Below, in pieces: positions 43,431 to 56,440 of a stretch of DNA of 64,000 nucleotides. Both the position numbers and the translations under genes were made by a program. The notes under the pieces were generated by a model. It was not told the DNA's origin and did no database searches. It was given only the letters and a program-made list of their open reading frames with translations. Positions within the stretch are counted from its first letter, which is position 1; each line of letters opens with the position of its first letter. This DNA is from Kitagawia praeruptora. Lineage: Eukaryota > Streptophyta > Magnoliopsida > Apiales > Apiaceae. The DNA is taken from contig CM075345.1 in NCBI GenBank assembly GCA_037693485.1, positions 107,936,001 through 108,000,000 of the forward strand, written 5' to 3'.

Positions 43431-44321
43431 GAGGTTTACATCACGTTTTTGGAAGGGATTTTAGCAAGCTGGGGTATGAGGCTTAATTTTAGTACTGCTT
43501 ATCATCCGCAGACCGATGGACAGTCAGAGAGGACGATTCAGACATTGGAGGATATGCTAAGGGCTTGTGCTTTGGAGTGGACAGGTGATTGGGATAAGTA
43601 TTTGTATCTTGTTGAGTTTGCGTACAATAATAGCTGGCACGCGAGTATTGGTATGCCACCATTTGAGGCTTTGTATGGTAGGAGGTGTAGGGCACCATCT
43701 TGTTGGGATGAGGTTGGTGAAAGAGTTATTGAAGGACCAGAACTAGTTAGAGTCACTAATGAGAAGGTGGAGAAGGCTAAGGCAAGCTTAAAGGAGGCTC
43801 GGTCGCGTCAAAAGAGTTATGCAGATCAACATAGGAAGTTTGGTGGATTTGAACCTGGTGATCATGTGTTCTTGAAGGTGTCTCCTTGTAAGGGTGTTAA
43901 GCGTTTTGGTATGAAAGGAAATCTTAGTCCGAGATATGTTGGTCCGTTTGACATTATAGAGAAAGTGGGAGAGGTGTCCTATAGAGTTGCGTTGCCACCA
44001 CAGTTATCGCATGTGCATAATGTCTTTCATGTGTCAGTTTTGAGGGGTTATAAGTATCATCCACTTCACATAGTTCAGTATCCGTTGCATAAGATTAGGG
44101 AGGATCTTACTTGTGAGGAGGAAGCAGAAGCTATCTTAGCTCGCGAGGAACGAGTTTTAAGGAAGAATACGATTCCGTTTGTTAAAGTTTTGTGGAAAAA
44201 TCATTCTGAGAGAGAGGCTACTTGGGAACTAGAGGAATCTATTCGCGAGAGATATCCGCATTTATTCGATTCAGGTACGAGTTTTAGTTTCGTTAGATTC
44301 CGGGGACGGAATCCTTTTTAA
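43431..44321 (+). pseudogene. gag-pol of chromovirus A, part 2: integrase C-terminus and chromodomain-like end
   Basis: Continues the polyprotein of A after element B. The first 40 bases carry a TAG where the family has Gln and a one-base loss near 43470, so the open frame restarts at the AYHPQTDGQSERTIQ block containing the third catalytic residue (Glu). It continues through PPFEALYGRRCR, the integrase C-terminal GPFDIIEKVGEVSYR and HNVFHVSVLR, and ends with VLWKNHSEREATWELEE, the chromodomain-like tail of Tekay elements, before TAA 44319-44321. The two defects are independent of B's insertion. Confidence 0.92.
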
Positions 44322-44332
44322 GGGGGTATATA
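44320..44332 (+). other. Polypurine tract of element A
   Basis: AAGGGGGTATATA overlaps the pol stop and abuts the 3' LTR. Confidence 0.6.
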
Positions 44333-44357
44333 TGTAATATACATGAATTTTAGATAT

Positions 44358-44395
<38 letters not shown>

Positions 44396-45079
44396 TGTAA
44401 TATTTAATCTACTAATTAGAAAAGATTTAGAAAAAAAATGAAATAGGTCATAGAGTTCTATTTGCAGTTGGTGATCGGTGGCTATTTATATTAATTCACA
44501 CGCATCAAACAACCCTATTTTTTTTTATAAAAGTTGCGCAGAGGAGAGATAGAGGTAAAGAAACAGAGCCGCTTATTAGGAATTCAAGAGAGGCAGGCTA
44601 GCAAGTTAAAGCGTCAGAAAAGTAAGAGATGTTCTTATATCTCTATGAAAAACTATGATCTTTCAGTGATTATTAATTATGTGTATAAACTATTCAAGGT
44701 TTTAAATTTGTTTTCATGTGTTAACTAACCTAGAAATTACTTTTATGATTTATAGTTAAAATTGAATATTTAATGTTATCTGTAACAGACTTTAGTCGAA
44801 GGTTTTGTAATTATTGCATGCCTTTAGCTTTCTTTTATTAATGGTGCAGGTGTTAATAAAATAATAATTTATTATTATTTAATTATACTAATTCGGGCAT
44901 GATAGTTTGTGCTATTTTATATTTGCAATAAGGCTGAGTTTAAGTTATTTCAACATATAATAGTTATGTGATCATTAGGCTAGATGAATTGATAATGGTT
45001 TGATGCAACATGTTTTATAGTACCACAGAGTACATGCGCCGGAACCTATTTACAATTTGATTAAGTAATGATTATATTC
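44333..45079 (+). repeat. 3' LTR of element A, left part
   Basis: Collinear with 25174-25973 of the 5' LTR apart from a shorter AAT tract. It stops at TTATATTCTT, where element C begins. It includes a TATA box at 44526-44533. Confidence 0.93.
44359..44394. repeat. (AAT)n microsatellite in 3' LTR of A
   Basis: About 12 units, against about 28 in the 5' LTR. Confidence 0.95.
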
Positions 45080-45794
45080 TTGTAGAAGGGGTGGGTTGAA
45101 TACAAGTTATATAATCGTGTCTGATTTTTGCTTGATTATATGAACAAGAATAAACGAATGAATCAAACTCTGTTTGTATTAATAAGATCAAATACAAACT
45201 CTACCAAAGGTGTACAAATACCTTTAGCAGCTGCTGACAATACAAATCTCTCTCTGTTTGTTTCGAATTCACGAATACAAACCTTATACAGAGCTACGTA
45301 CACGAACTCACAACTTCGTCGCTCTTTACAATGATATTGAGAGAGTATTTATAATGCTACCTATCAACTAATAACAGAAAGATATAATCTATACATGACA
45401 ATGTTCTGCCTTCTAGTCGATAGTTTCCATCAATAGAAAACTCTTTCCTTCATAATATCTTCTTGCTTGTTCTTCAAACAACGATCCTGTTTTATAGCAC
45501 TTGCCAGTTTCTGTAGCATACATAATGACATCATCAGTAGCATGACTGATATCAGGATTTCATCTTGCATCAGTATCTGATCAACCATCAGTATTAGACC
45601 ATCATCAGGATTTGCCCTTTGTTCCTGACATATAGTTTCCGATACACTGTTCATTCCTGACTAAACTATACAGATAACTGTCTTACACATAAATCCTATA
45701 TACAGTGCTAAATCCTTTATAAGATCAGGATTACAAGAAGTATAATGTGCAAAATTCTATTCTTAACATCACAACTTATGAATTATTCCTAACA
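45079..45794 (-). repeat. 3' LTR of element C (left, truncated by 15-16 bp)
   Basis: Should begin TGTTAACTCGAATAACTT on the plus strand but starts at CTTGTAGAAGG. Ends ATTCCTAACA. Carries the inverse TATA box TATTTATA at 45346-45353. Confidence 0.93.
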
Positions 45795-46011
45795 ATCTCC
45801 CCCTATTTATGCTTTAAAAACTGAAGCATAAATCCAAGTTGTGGATGTCAAAACATATAACAATACAACCAGAATAGAATTTATGAATGTAGAATTATGA
45901 AGCTAAGTACCTCCTTCCCAGATGTAGACATTTATCTAGTACTTAGAAGAAAGAATTTTAACTATTAATGCTGCTCTTCCTTTACCACTTCCTAGCTGAG
46001 ATTCACCACTG

Positions 46012-49000
46012 TCACTCCTGGTTCCTCTTTTTACCTCCCTTTGTCTGATCTTTATCTCCCCCAGCTTTATCTTCAGCTTCAGTCTGGTGGTGTTGTTGTT
46101 GTTGTCTTTGAATTGTCTTTATCTCCCCCTTTTTGACATCAGCAACATTAATTCCAAGAGATTCTGAAACAGAACAAATGAGATTCATAAGAATTGCTTG
46201 ATTTTCCATAATTGTGACTTGGTTATCTTCAAGTGATTGAAGTCTTGTTTGAATAGCAATTTGAGAATTCTGAATATCTTTCAAAACATCAGAATGAACT
46301 TCAATGTTGGAAGTGCTTCTAATATCTTCAGTATCAGAATCAGAAAGAACTGTATCTTCAAGTCTTGTAGAAGAAGTTGCTTGAGTTGTATGATATTCAA
46401 GTAATAAAACCTGATTAGAAGTATCAACATCTTCATCTTTCTGATCTGGAACTGAAACATGATCATCATCTCCTTCACCAGTATTCTGTGTACTAACATC
46501 TTCAAATCCTGACTCCTCCTTAGAGTGATCAGAGACTGTTGATGTCTCAATTCTAGCTGATATTGGAAGTACATACAAAGGAACACTAGGATCATTAGGA
46601 ACTTCATCTGGTACATATGTATCAAGAGATTGCTTTATCCTGGCACCTCTTCTGTTAATGATTCCTGCAAGCCTCTCCTTTTGCTTCTGAGCTTTAACTT
46701 CCGGCTTTGCATTGTGATGTGCTAGGTCATTCTTCTGATACATTTTGATGAATGAATAAGTACCAGCATCCATATCCAAATTTTCAGACCAAGATTCAGG
46801 AAAAACCTGATCCCAGAAATCAAATGATGGTTTCCTAATTTTCTCTCCCTCACTATGGAGTTGATCATCCATACCCTCATTCTCACTTTGACTTACTAAA
46901 GTCAACACTCTTTCTATCTCACCTTTTGCCTGGTCAGGAGCCAGCCTATCTGTTTGTGGATCTAAGTCCATCTTTTCAAGTGTATCACTCAAATTTAGAT
47001 AAGTGCTCTCATGACCTACAGAAAAATAGAGTTTAGAAGGAGTTTTTATACCTGAACTCACATGGAGAGAGGGTTCCTCATTTGGCATGTGGCTTGAGGT
47101 TTTTTACAAGGAGTGAGCTGCTGTAGTCTCTGAACCCTTACAATCATCTTCTTTCCTTTCAAAGACTACAGGCTCCAGTATACCACTTTCAGGTTCTTTA
47201 CTAGACTCTGATGTCTTCAGTAATACTTCATTAGACACCATAGTTAGTACATCACCGTCTTTAAGTGTTGTTTGCTGAGACACACCCTCAAGGTGGATAG
47301 ACTCTGACTGAACAAAATTTGTTTGATCTTCAGAAAAATCAACCAAAGTCATTCCTCCCATATCATAGGGTATCTCACTTGCATTCTCAGTCATCACAGA
47401 AGACCTTTCAACATCAGCTATCACAGCTCCTGAGTCATCCTTCCTCTGACTAGATGGTTCTTGTGTTGCAGTGACTGTGATCTGATCTTTCCTAATATTC
47501 ACCACTAGTGCAATAGTATCTTCTGTTGACTGCTTCCTCTATCTACTTCCTCCAGTTGTTCACCTTGAGCTAAAGCATCTTCAATAATGACATCCTTGTC
47601 AAATAAATATGCATGTAGTGATTGAAGTGCAACATGCTTCGAGAGTCCAAATTTCTTGACTAATTGTCTTCTGACAGATACATAGAAATACATCTTCATT
47701 AAGTCAAGTCTTTGATGTAGAAGTCCATATTCATCTGGAAATAAAAGTTTTGGTACTCTTTCAACCAGAAAATCTAGAACAGGCCTTGACAACTTCACTT
47801 TAAGAGAAATTAGTCCCATAGCCAGTCTGTATGATAATGTAGTTTCCCATGAAGAATCAATATCCAGATCTCTCTTGTCAAATACTGACATAGATGTAGC
47901 TTGATTTGTAGAAACCTGCATGATATTAGTTGGACTAGACTCTGTGTGTGTAGGTGACAATTGAATCTTTCTCCTTGTTCTCCTGATATAGTGAGCAAAA
48001 GATTTATCCTGAGAAGACTCAAGAGGTGTAGACACAGAAGTGATCTTGGGATGAGATCTTTGTTCAATAGACACAGTCTTTTGAGAGATAGTATCCAGTA
48101 ACTATTTTCCCTTTTTAAGAACTACAGCCTTTTGTGAGACTGCAGCCTGGCTGTGACTAGGTTTTTCATCTCTTTGTGCAAACAGAGAAAGTTGAATTGC
48201 AGCCTTCAATTCTGCTCTCTCAGCAAGAGTTAAATCATCATCATCTTCACTAGAATTACTGCTGCTACTTGACACAACAAATCTTCTCTTCCTTACAACT
48301 GATGTCTTTTGAGAAACACCAGAGTTTGGTTTCTTTGAAACAATAGGCTGTGGATCAAAATTTGGTTCTTGAATTGTTTCAGAGACTATAATGTTTTGGG
48401 CTACTTGGGTAGACACAGGTGGGTTCTCCTCCAATTGAGATTCCTGAGCCATTTCACCACAAAAGAAAGAAGAATTGTAGAAAGTAGGAAGATGAGTTTT
48501 AAGAATTACCTGAAAATGATGTGGATAATGAATTGCAGGTATTTCATCTAGATTCTTTTCATTGTCCTTCTTTGTAATATCAGAGAAAATTCTCTTTTGC
48601 TGTTCATAAGAAGAAATACAATGTTCCCTACCAAATCTAGCTTCAACATCAGGAATGAAATGGTTAACAAACATTTGCATAAATCTATGATAATAAACCA
48701 TTTTCCTGTTTTGATCTCTTAACCCAAGTTTGATACTCATCTGAATTAAGATAATATGACCAATGTTAATTACTCTGTCATAAAGCAAACCATAAGCAAT
48801 ATGTGATGTAACAGAAGTAATTTGCTGAAAAGAACTACATTTGCCAGTAAAACATTTAGCAATTTGATCAAAATAAAAAGACCATTCCTTTCTAAGAAAA
48901 GACCTATTCAACTGGCTCATGTTATCTAGAGGTCCACTATAACCTAATTCAGACAACATAGTTCTTATATTATCATCAGATGGTTCACTTGCATAACTAT

Positions 49001-49334
49001 CAGTAACAGGTAAGCAAAGTACTGAACTAACAACAGATTCAGTAATATCAAATGAATCTTGTCCTAAATGTAGAACAATCTTACCTGATTGACTCTGAGT
49101 AGAATCAATTACCTCAGCATTCTCCCAAGCTTGTGAAACAGCTACTTGATTAATTTGTGGAGATGCTGTCAATGCATAACTTAATGGTCCATTCGCCAGA
49201 ATGTCCATGATTGGATGAAAATCAGATGACACTCCTTCCTTGTTGGTGATAGCTGCTACATGATTGTTTGTCATAAAATCAAAGTCACCAAACTTGAAGG
49301 CTACTGATTTAGGTAATCTTCTCTGAGCTGCCAT
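46012..49334 (-). pseudogene. env-like ORF of element C (broken)
   Basis: Homologue of the B ORF, read from ATG 49334 to the stop at 46012. Breaks: TAG at 48104-48102, where B has CAG (GKQLLDT); a one-base loss near 47535; TAA near 47104-47106, where B has GAG. The C-terminal 358 codons (47088-46012), including the acidic EDGVST-type region and the final QRQQQQHHQTEAEDK stretch, are open and lack the frameshift found in B. Domain layout is as in B: conserved N-terminal block, Ser/Asp linker, second block, acidic tail. Each copy has different lesions, so they decayed independently after insertion. Confidence 0.75.
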
Positions 49335-49960
49335 TTTTTATCTGAAGAGAACTTGAAAAATTCTTGAAATGGATTAGTGATTTTGAAAACTCAAGAGTGA
49401 TTTTTGCTTTAGAGAATGTAAAATTAGAGAAAGCAATTACACGATTAGAGTTTCAAAACAAATATATTTCACAAATCTTTCAGACCACTATCCCACGTTG
49501 ACACGTAGATTGACAGGTGTTAGTCCCTGAAAAATGCGGTTACCCACGATTTTTGGAAAATAAAATCCAAAATTGATTTTCATGGAATAAATCAGGGTAT
49601 TATCAAGATAAAAATCAATACTGATCAGCTTCCTTTTTCTGTTGACCTCCCATCAAATCCTGATGATCACACATGAAATCCTGACCAATATCATCCTGAT
49701 TCTAGAGACTTAATATGGAGTTTCCACGTGGCATTTTTCTTTTATCTGAAAAAGAAATAAACAATTAATCTGAACAAAAATCAATTGGTTAGATATATTC
49801 AATATTTCTTGAAAACAATAAATACAGTCACACGCAATAATTAGCATTTGACTTCATTCAAACTTCCAAGTGACTGTTCAGCTTCTCACGTCTTTCTTTA
49901 AAAGAAACAGACGCCTTATGCCATTCTCCATAAAACTTTCAATTTCTTTTCTTCTCAACA
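49335..49960. promoter_or_regulatory. Putative bidirectional promoter, element C
   Basis: 627 bp separate the env-like ATG (49334, minus) and the antisense-ORF ATG (49961, plus). G-box CACGTG at 49725-49730; the second ACGT cluster, CCCACGTTGACACGTAG, at about 49493-49509. Same layout as in B, D and F. Confidence 0.45.
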
Positions 49961-50230
49961 ATGTTTCTCAAACCAAAATTCCATTCAAACCCATTCTTTA
50001 GATCTTTCTTGGTCGATGAACATCCTGTTCTTGATCATCTCTTTGAACAGACAACTCTTCCCATCGAACTAATCATGGATGGATTGGTTTTCGAAAATAT
50101 CCAGAGGTTTCTCCTAGAACATCCATCTGTTGGATACAATCTTCTCCTAACCTCCTCAAAACTTGAGGATGAAGAATTTGGCCGAGAGTCTGAGGTTGAT
50201 CTTGATGGGGATGCTATACATTTAAGTTAG
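49961..50230 (+). CDS. Conserved antisense ORF of element C (89 aa, intact)
   Basis: Opposite in strand to element C. ATG 49961, stop 50228-50230, same length as the B copy (38501-38232). N-terminus MFLKPKFHSNPFFRSF; shared blocks DEHPVLDHLFEQ, NIQRFLLEHPSVGYN and KLEDEEFGRESEVDLDG. It stays open here while gag, pol and env-like of the same element all carry stops or frameshifts. The short target size may explain this by chance. The function is unknown; the product may be a small acidic soluble protein. Confidence 0.55.
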   Translation: MFLKPKFHSNPFFRSFLVDEHPVLDHLFEQTTLPIELIMDGLVFENIQRFLLEHPSVGYNLLLTSSKLEDEEFGRESEVDLDGDAIHLS

Positions 50231-50784
50231 CTGCTCTCATTCAAGTCGCCCAGACAAGGAATCCAAGAGCAAACGAGGCTGTTCAAATCCCCTGATGGAT
50301 TTCCTGAGATTCTCCTTGTCCTGTACCTCAGAGTTCATATCAATAGACAAGTATAGATTTATCAGTAGAAATTAGACAAAAAGATGTTGTATTTCATTTC
50401 CATGTAATGATTTCAATTAATGAAAATACAATTTCTTGTTATCTGCTTGTCTTTTGATTATTGAATAATGTATAAATTATCAGTATGCAAATATTAAAAC
50501 ATGCTATCATAGACTTTACACATCACAGAATTAGATTACTACACAAAGTAAACGTCAGGATTTGAAACAATTTTCACAATCCTGATACTGACACAATACT
50601 GATGACGTCAGCATCCTGATAATAAATCTAATCCTGATGATTATTAACAAGTCTATCATACTGAAATTTATCAAGGCAAAGTGTTATAGCTCAAGCATTT
50701 AACAATCAATTATAGATCCTGACAGGAATATCAAGTCTATAAGCTAAGAACACATACCTTGCTACTCTTGCAGATGTTAAAGAT
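50231..50784. other. Post-pol spacer of C with TGACGTCA and CTGAT motifs
   Basis: Counterpart of 37688-38231 in B. Palindrome TGACGTCA at 50603-50610; several ATCCTGA, TACTGA and TCAGGAT copies between 50550 and 50640. No gene seen. Confidence 0.45.
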
Positions 50785-53700
50785 CTAAAAATTTAACATT
50801 CCTAACTCACTTACTAGTCTACTGAATGTAGTCTCATCAAGTGGTTTTGTTAGAATATCTGCAAGCTGTTTGTCAGTAGGAACAAAATGAAGTTCCACAG
50901 TACCATTCTCAATATGTTCTCTAATAAAATGATACCTGACATCAATGTGCTTAGTCCTTGAATGTTGAACTGGATTTTCTGCAATTTTAATAGCACTAGT
51001 ATTATCACAAAACATAGGAATATTACTAAGTGTCATACCATAATCCATCAACTGATTTCTTATCCAAAGGAGCTGTGCACAACAACTGCCTGCTGCTATG
51101 TACTCAGCTTCTGCAGTTGAGGTTGAAACAGATTGTTGCTTCTTGCTTGCCCAAGAAATTAATCTATTTCCCAAGAATTGACATGTACCTGTAGTGCTTT
51201 TCCTGTCTATCTTACACCCTGCATAATCAGAGTCTGAATAGCCAATTCGAAAGAAATCAGATTCTCTAGGATACCACAAACCAAGATTTGGAGTTCCTTT
51301 GAGATATCTAAAAATTCTCTTCACATCAATTAAATGAGATTCCTTAGGATCACTTTGGAATCTAGCACATAAACAGGTAGAAAACATTATATCTGGCCAA
51401 CTTGCAGTTAGATATAACAAAGAGCCTATCATGCCTCTATAACCAGTATTATCCACACTCTTTCCCTTAGGATCAGAGTCTAGTTTAGTGGCTGTTGCCA
51501 TGGGTGTTTTTGCAACTGCACAGTCTTGAAAGTCAAACCTTCTTAAAAGATTTTTGATATACTTTGACTGATTAATGAAAATACCAGTCTCAGTCTATTT
51601 GACCTGCAAGCCTAAGAAATAATTTAATTCACCCATCATGCTCATCTGATACTTAGACTGCATAAGCTTGCTAAACTTAGCACACAACTTTTCATTAGTA
51701 AAACCAAAAATAATATCATCAACATAAACTTGAACTAAAAGCAATTCACCTTTTATCTTTCTAAAGAATAGAGTTTTGTCAATTGTACCTCTTGTGAAGC
51801 CATTTTCAAGAAGAAATTTAGACAAAGTCTCATACCATGCTCTTGGTGCCTGCTTTAGTCCATAGAGTGCCTTGTCAAGTTTGTAGACATGATTTGGAAA
51901 TTTTGGATCAACAAATCCAGGTGGCTGTTCCACATACACTTCCTCATCAAGTTTGCCATTTAGAAAAGCACTCTTTACATCCATCTGGTATACCTTGAAT
52001 TTTGAATGAGCTGCAAATGCAAGAAACATTCTGATTGCTTCCAATCTTGCTACAGGTGCAAAGGTCTCATCATAATCAATGCCTTCTTCCTGAGAATAAC
52101 CCTTGGCCACCAGTCTTGCTTTGTTTCTTACAATCATACCAGATTCATCTAGCTTGTTTCTGAAAACCCATCTTGCACCAACAATAGATCTATCTTTAGG
52201 TCTTGGTACCAGTTTCCATAGTTTGTTTCTCTCAAACTCATTTAACTCCTCCTGCATTGTAATTACCCAATCAGGATCCTGTAAGGCTTTTTCAACCTTC
52301 TTAGGTTCATTCTTTGAGAGAAAGCAACTATACAAGCATTCATTTTGAATTGATCTTCTAGTTCGAACACCACTATTTGGATCACCAATTATCAAATCTT
52401 CAGTATGATCCTTTGTCCATTTTCTAACAGGTGGTAGATTAACTCTGCTAGTCTCTCCCCCTATGTTAGTGGTATCTCTTGTAGAAGAATTCTCTCTACC
52501 TTCAAAAACTCTCATTTGATCAATAGAATCAGTAGATTCCATATTGTTGCTAGTTACTGATCTTTCCTCAGTAGACTCTGAAAGGTCAGTTCCTGATGGA
52601 GTAGACTCTGAAAGGCTAATCTGCTCCTGATGATCACTGTGTTCTCTTTGATTTATTTGCTCCCCCTCAACAGTAGCATTCCTTTGAGAAGCAATAGAAA
52701 TTCCTTCTGGAGAACCTTCATCATCACTTGAGAGTATCTCAGAATTCTTCAGATTTTCAAATTCCAATTTGTCATGGCTTTCATCAGTTTGCAAAATTCC
52801 AAATTTCTTATCATCAAATGTAACATGAATTGATTCCATAATAATGTGAGTTCTGAGATTATAAACTTTGAAGGCCTTAGATGCTGAATATCCTAGAAAA
52901 ATTGCTTCATCCGATTTGGCTTCAAATTTTCCAAGTTGTTCTGGATGAACTTTTAGGACATAGCATTTGCATCCAAAGATGTGAAAGTATTTCACACTTG
53001 GTTTCTTTCCTTTGATCATCTCATAGGGAGTTTTTCCATGACTATTTACCAAGGTACAATTTTGAGTGAAACATGCAGTGTTAATAGCTTCTACCCAAAA
53101 ATAGGTTGGAAGTTTTGCATCTGCAAGCATGGTTCTTGCTGCCTCTATGAGAGTCCTGTTCTTTCTTTCCACTACACCATTCTGCTGAGGTGTACCAGGT
53201 GCAGAAAACTGTTGAGTAATTCCATTGTCTGCACAAAACCCCTCCATTGTAGAATTCTTGAATTATGTACCATTGTCACTTCTAAGTACTTTGACTTTGT
53301 ACTCAGAGTTATTCTGAATATTCTTGATGAGTTCAATGATTTGCTGAGGAGCTTCATCCTTCTTGTGTAGAAAGAACACCCATGTGAACCTTGTGAAATC
53401 ATCCACCATAACTAGAGCATATCTTTTCTTGCTGATAGACATAATGTTTACTGGACCAAACAGATCAAGATGTAGCATGTGAAATGGTTCAGTAATTGAA
53501 TTTTCAGTCTTGCTCTTGAAAGTGGTTCTTCTTTGCTTTCCAAGCTGACATGCATCACAAAGTCCATCTTGCACATAATTTGCCTGTGGTAGGCCTCTCA
53601 CCAAATTGTGCTTAACAAGTTGATTAAGCTTCTTGAAATTAAGATGTGAGAGCTTCTTGTGCCAATTCCAGCTTTCATCACTTGTTGCTTTGCTGTAGAG

Positions 53701-54096
53701 ACATCTAACAATTCCTTTAGATGTATCACTTAAGCTGGCTTCATATATGTTACCATGTCTTTGACCAGTTAGAACAATGTCTCTATTCTGCATATTCAAG
53801 ATTTTGAATCCTTCTTTGTCAAAGATTGATTTGTAACCTTTATCACCCAGTTGACTTATGCTTAAAAGAGTATGTTTCAAGCCTTCAACCAGTGCTACAT
53901 TTTCTATGATGACATTCCCCAAAACAATTGAGCCATATCCCAGAGTTTCTCCTTTGTTGCCATCTCCAAAAGATATTACTGGGCCAGCTTTCCTCTCAAA
54001 CTTTGTAAGCAGGGACTTCTTTCCAGTCATGTGTCCAGAGCATCCACTGTCCAAGATTATTGAATGCTTCTTTCCTGTGCCCTGCAAACACAAAGT
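50785..54096 (-). pseudogene. Pol of element C: protease, integrase, RT, RNase H; two in-frame stops
   Basis: One frame from just after the gag stop (about 54096; CLQGTGKKHSIILDSGCSG) to TAG 50787-50785 after LGMLNF. Stops: TAA at 53265-53263 in the integrase core, right after the second catalytic Asp segment (RSDNGT), and TAG at 51597-51595 between RT and RNase H. The zinc-site CDACQLGKQRR, catalytic YVDDIIFGF and RNase H motifs are otherwise intact. Where B has TAG, C keeps CAG, and the reverse holds at 51597 (B reads CAG). No frameshift was seen. Confidence 0.93.
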
Positions 54097-54098
54097 AA

Positions 54099-56391
54099 CT
54101 AGTTAGAATTTTTTAGGACCCAACTTTGATTGGATCCTTTCTTACTAGATTTAGAGATAACAGGCTTTGAAGATTTTGCTTTTATTTTACCTGTTGCAGA
54201 GTCAACTTTAGACTCTGATTTCACAAACTGTTTGTGACTAGGAGTTTCAGATTTCAAAGAATAATAGTCATAATACAGTTCATGATATTCTCTACACATA
54301 TAAATGGAATGAAGTAAACTACCACAATGATAACAAGCTTTTTGTGGTTGGTATTGAATTTTCTGAGTCTTGGGGAATCTGGACTCAGTTTTCCAAGAAG
54401 GTTTTTGATTGCAGTCTAGGGCCAAATGATTATGATTTCCACACTTATAGCATTTTTTTTCTAGGTGCATCAGGTACATTCTTGTAATTATTCTCTTTGT
54501 TAATACCTTCTTTTCCATTCCTATTTCTTTTGATCTTGCTAGACTCTGAAAGACCATCTAATCTCTGTTTCAATTGAGACTTAGACAGAAACCCTATGTT
54601 TACATTCTTAGGTTTCTCTAACACTTTCTTATCTGAATTACTATTGTTAATCCTTTTGTGTACAACAGGGGTACCTTTTGAATCAACAAATTTAACATGA
54701 TTAGGTTCAGAAACAATTTTCTTACCTTCAGATTTAGATGTGTTAGCTTCTATCTTACTATCATCATTGACAATAGCTACTCTTTCTTCTTGTCTAGCCT
54801 TATCAAAACCTAAACCATTAACCTTACCACGAATTCCACTCTCAAAGATTTCTATAGTCTTCTTACTGGAATTGTTAATGGTCTTAATCACATCTCTCTC
54901 TTCTTCTAGTTCTTTTCTAGACATAGTCATAAGCCTCAAGAATAACACTATAATCATGCTTAGCTTTATCAGAACTTAACTTGTATTCTTCCATTTGAAT
55001 TAATTCAGATTCAAGAAAATTATTTCTATCAACTAATTTATCATTCTTAACCTTAAGTTCATCTCTTTCACAAGTAAGAATTCTAAAATTAGTCATAAGA
55101 TTCTTAAACTCAGCATAGATAGATCTAATTTCATCAGAATTTAAGCTATCAAATGAATCAAGAGAGTGAAGTGATACCTTAACAGAGGATGGAGAAGTTT
55201 TCTTTGGAGATCCAGGTTTGTCTGAACTATTGGCCATCAATGCAATGTTGTCATAATCCAATTCATCTTCAGAATCACTGGAATCAGCCCAATCCTTCTG
55301 TGTGACCATAAGTGCATTACCCTTTCCTGAATTCCTAGGCTTCTTACACTCACTAGCAAAGTGTCCAAGCTCGATGCAGTTAAAGCACTTGATCTTGGCC
55401 TTATCAAGCTTGACAATTGTACTTTTGCCTTTGTACTCTTCTTCTCCTCCTTCTTTTGAAAAGGTCCTTTGCTAAATCTTCTCCTGTTGAATCTTCCTTT
55501 CTTGAAAGCTTTAGCAAACATAGCAAAGAGTTCCTGCATCTCAGATTCAGAATCATTGTTGTCAGAGTCCATATCAGTAGTCTCTGACTCAGAACTTTCT
55601 TTGCTTTTCTTCTTCCTTGAATTCTTTGCAGCAATCTCTTCAGGCTGTTCTTCAGGAAGCTTCTTAACTTCAGATTGAGCAGTAAGTGCAATAGTCTTCA
55701 TCTTTCCTTCACTCCTACTCTTCTTCTGCTGCTTGTCAAGTTCATAAGCTCTCAATTTTCCATATACTGCCTCTAATGAAATCTCATCCAGATCATTAGC
55801 TTCCTCAATCGCAGATATCTTCTCATTGTAGAAATCAGGCAAAGCTTTCATGAACTTTGTATTCATATCCTCCAAGTCATAATATTTACCATGCATGGCC
55901 ATCTCATTGATGAGTTTTGTAAACCTATCAAAGGTATCAGTAAGTGACTCACCAGACTTGGATTCAAAGTACTCATACTGTTGTATAAGTAATGTCCTCA
56001 TATTCTTCCTGACAGGCTTAGTTCCTTCACAGTGAACCTTAAGATTGTCCCATATATCCTTAGCAGTTTTACAAGAGAGAACATAGTTAGTGAGAACAGA
56101 ATCAAGATTGTTGAATAATATGTTTCTCACTTTAGCATCTTTAAGAACATTCTCCTTGTCCTTATCTGACCATTCAGATTTTGGCTTCTCTGCTGTATGT
56201 TCTGGAACAACCATACCATCAACAATTGCTTGTCCAACGACCTTTGTTGGAACAAAAGGTCCATCTCTGATTCTGTCAAGATAATCAGGATCTGTTGCTT
56301 CCAGATGATGCAACATCTTTACTTCCCATAGAGTATATTCGTTTCTCTTGAGCATAGGAATTTTAGTATTCCCATCCTTGTAACCAGACAT
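54099..56391 (-). pseudogene. Gag of element C (three frameshifts)
   Basis: Homologue of the B gag, from ATG 56391 (MSGYKDGNTKIPMLKRN) to TAG 54101-54099. Relative to B there is a one-base loss near 55432 just before the first CCHC knuckle, a one-base gain near 54921 in the coiled coil, and an A-run gain near 54455 just before the second knuckle. The three open pieces together cover the full length. The gag stop and the frame change to pol are identical in position to B, so that gag/pol break is ancestral and not decay. Confidence 0.93.
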
Positions 56392-56423
56392 GATTGCAGA
56401 TCTTTATGATTATTCGAAATCAA

Positions 56424-56440
56424 CCTGCTCTGATACCAAT
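56424..56440 (-). other. Primer-binding site of element C
   Basis: Reads TTGGTATCAGAGCAGG on the minus strand next to the 5' LTR, complementary to initiator methionine tRNA. Confidence 0.85.

Noticed and set aside
45079..45079. First read as the true end of LTR A at element C
   Set aside because: LTR A sequence resumes at 57171 and reaches its CA end and AAAGA duplication at 57732-57737.
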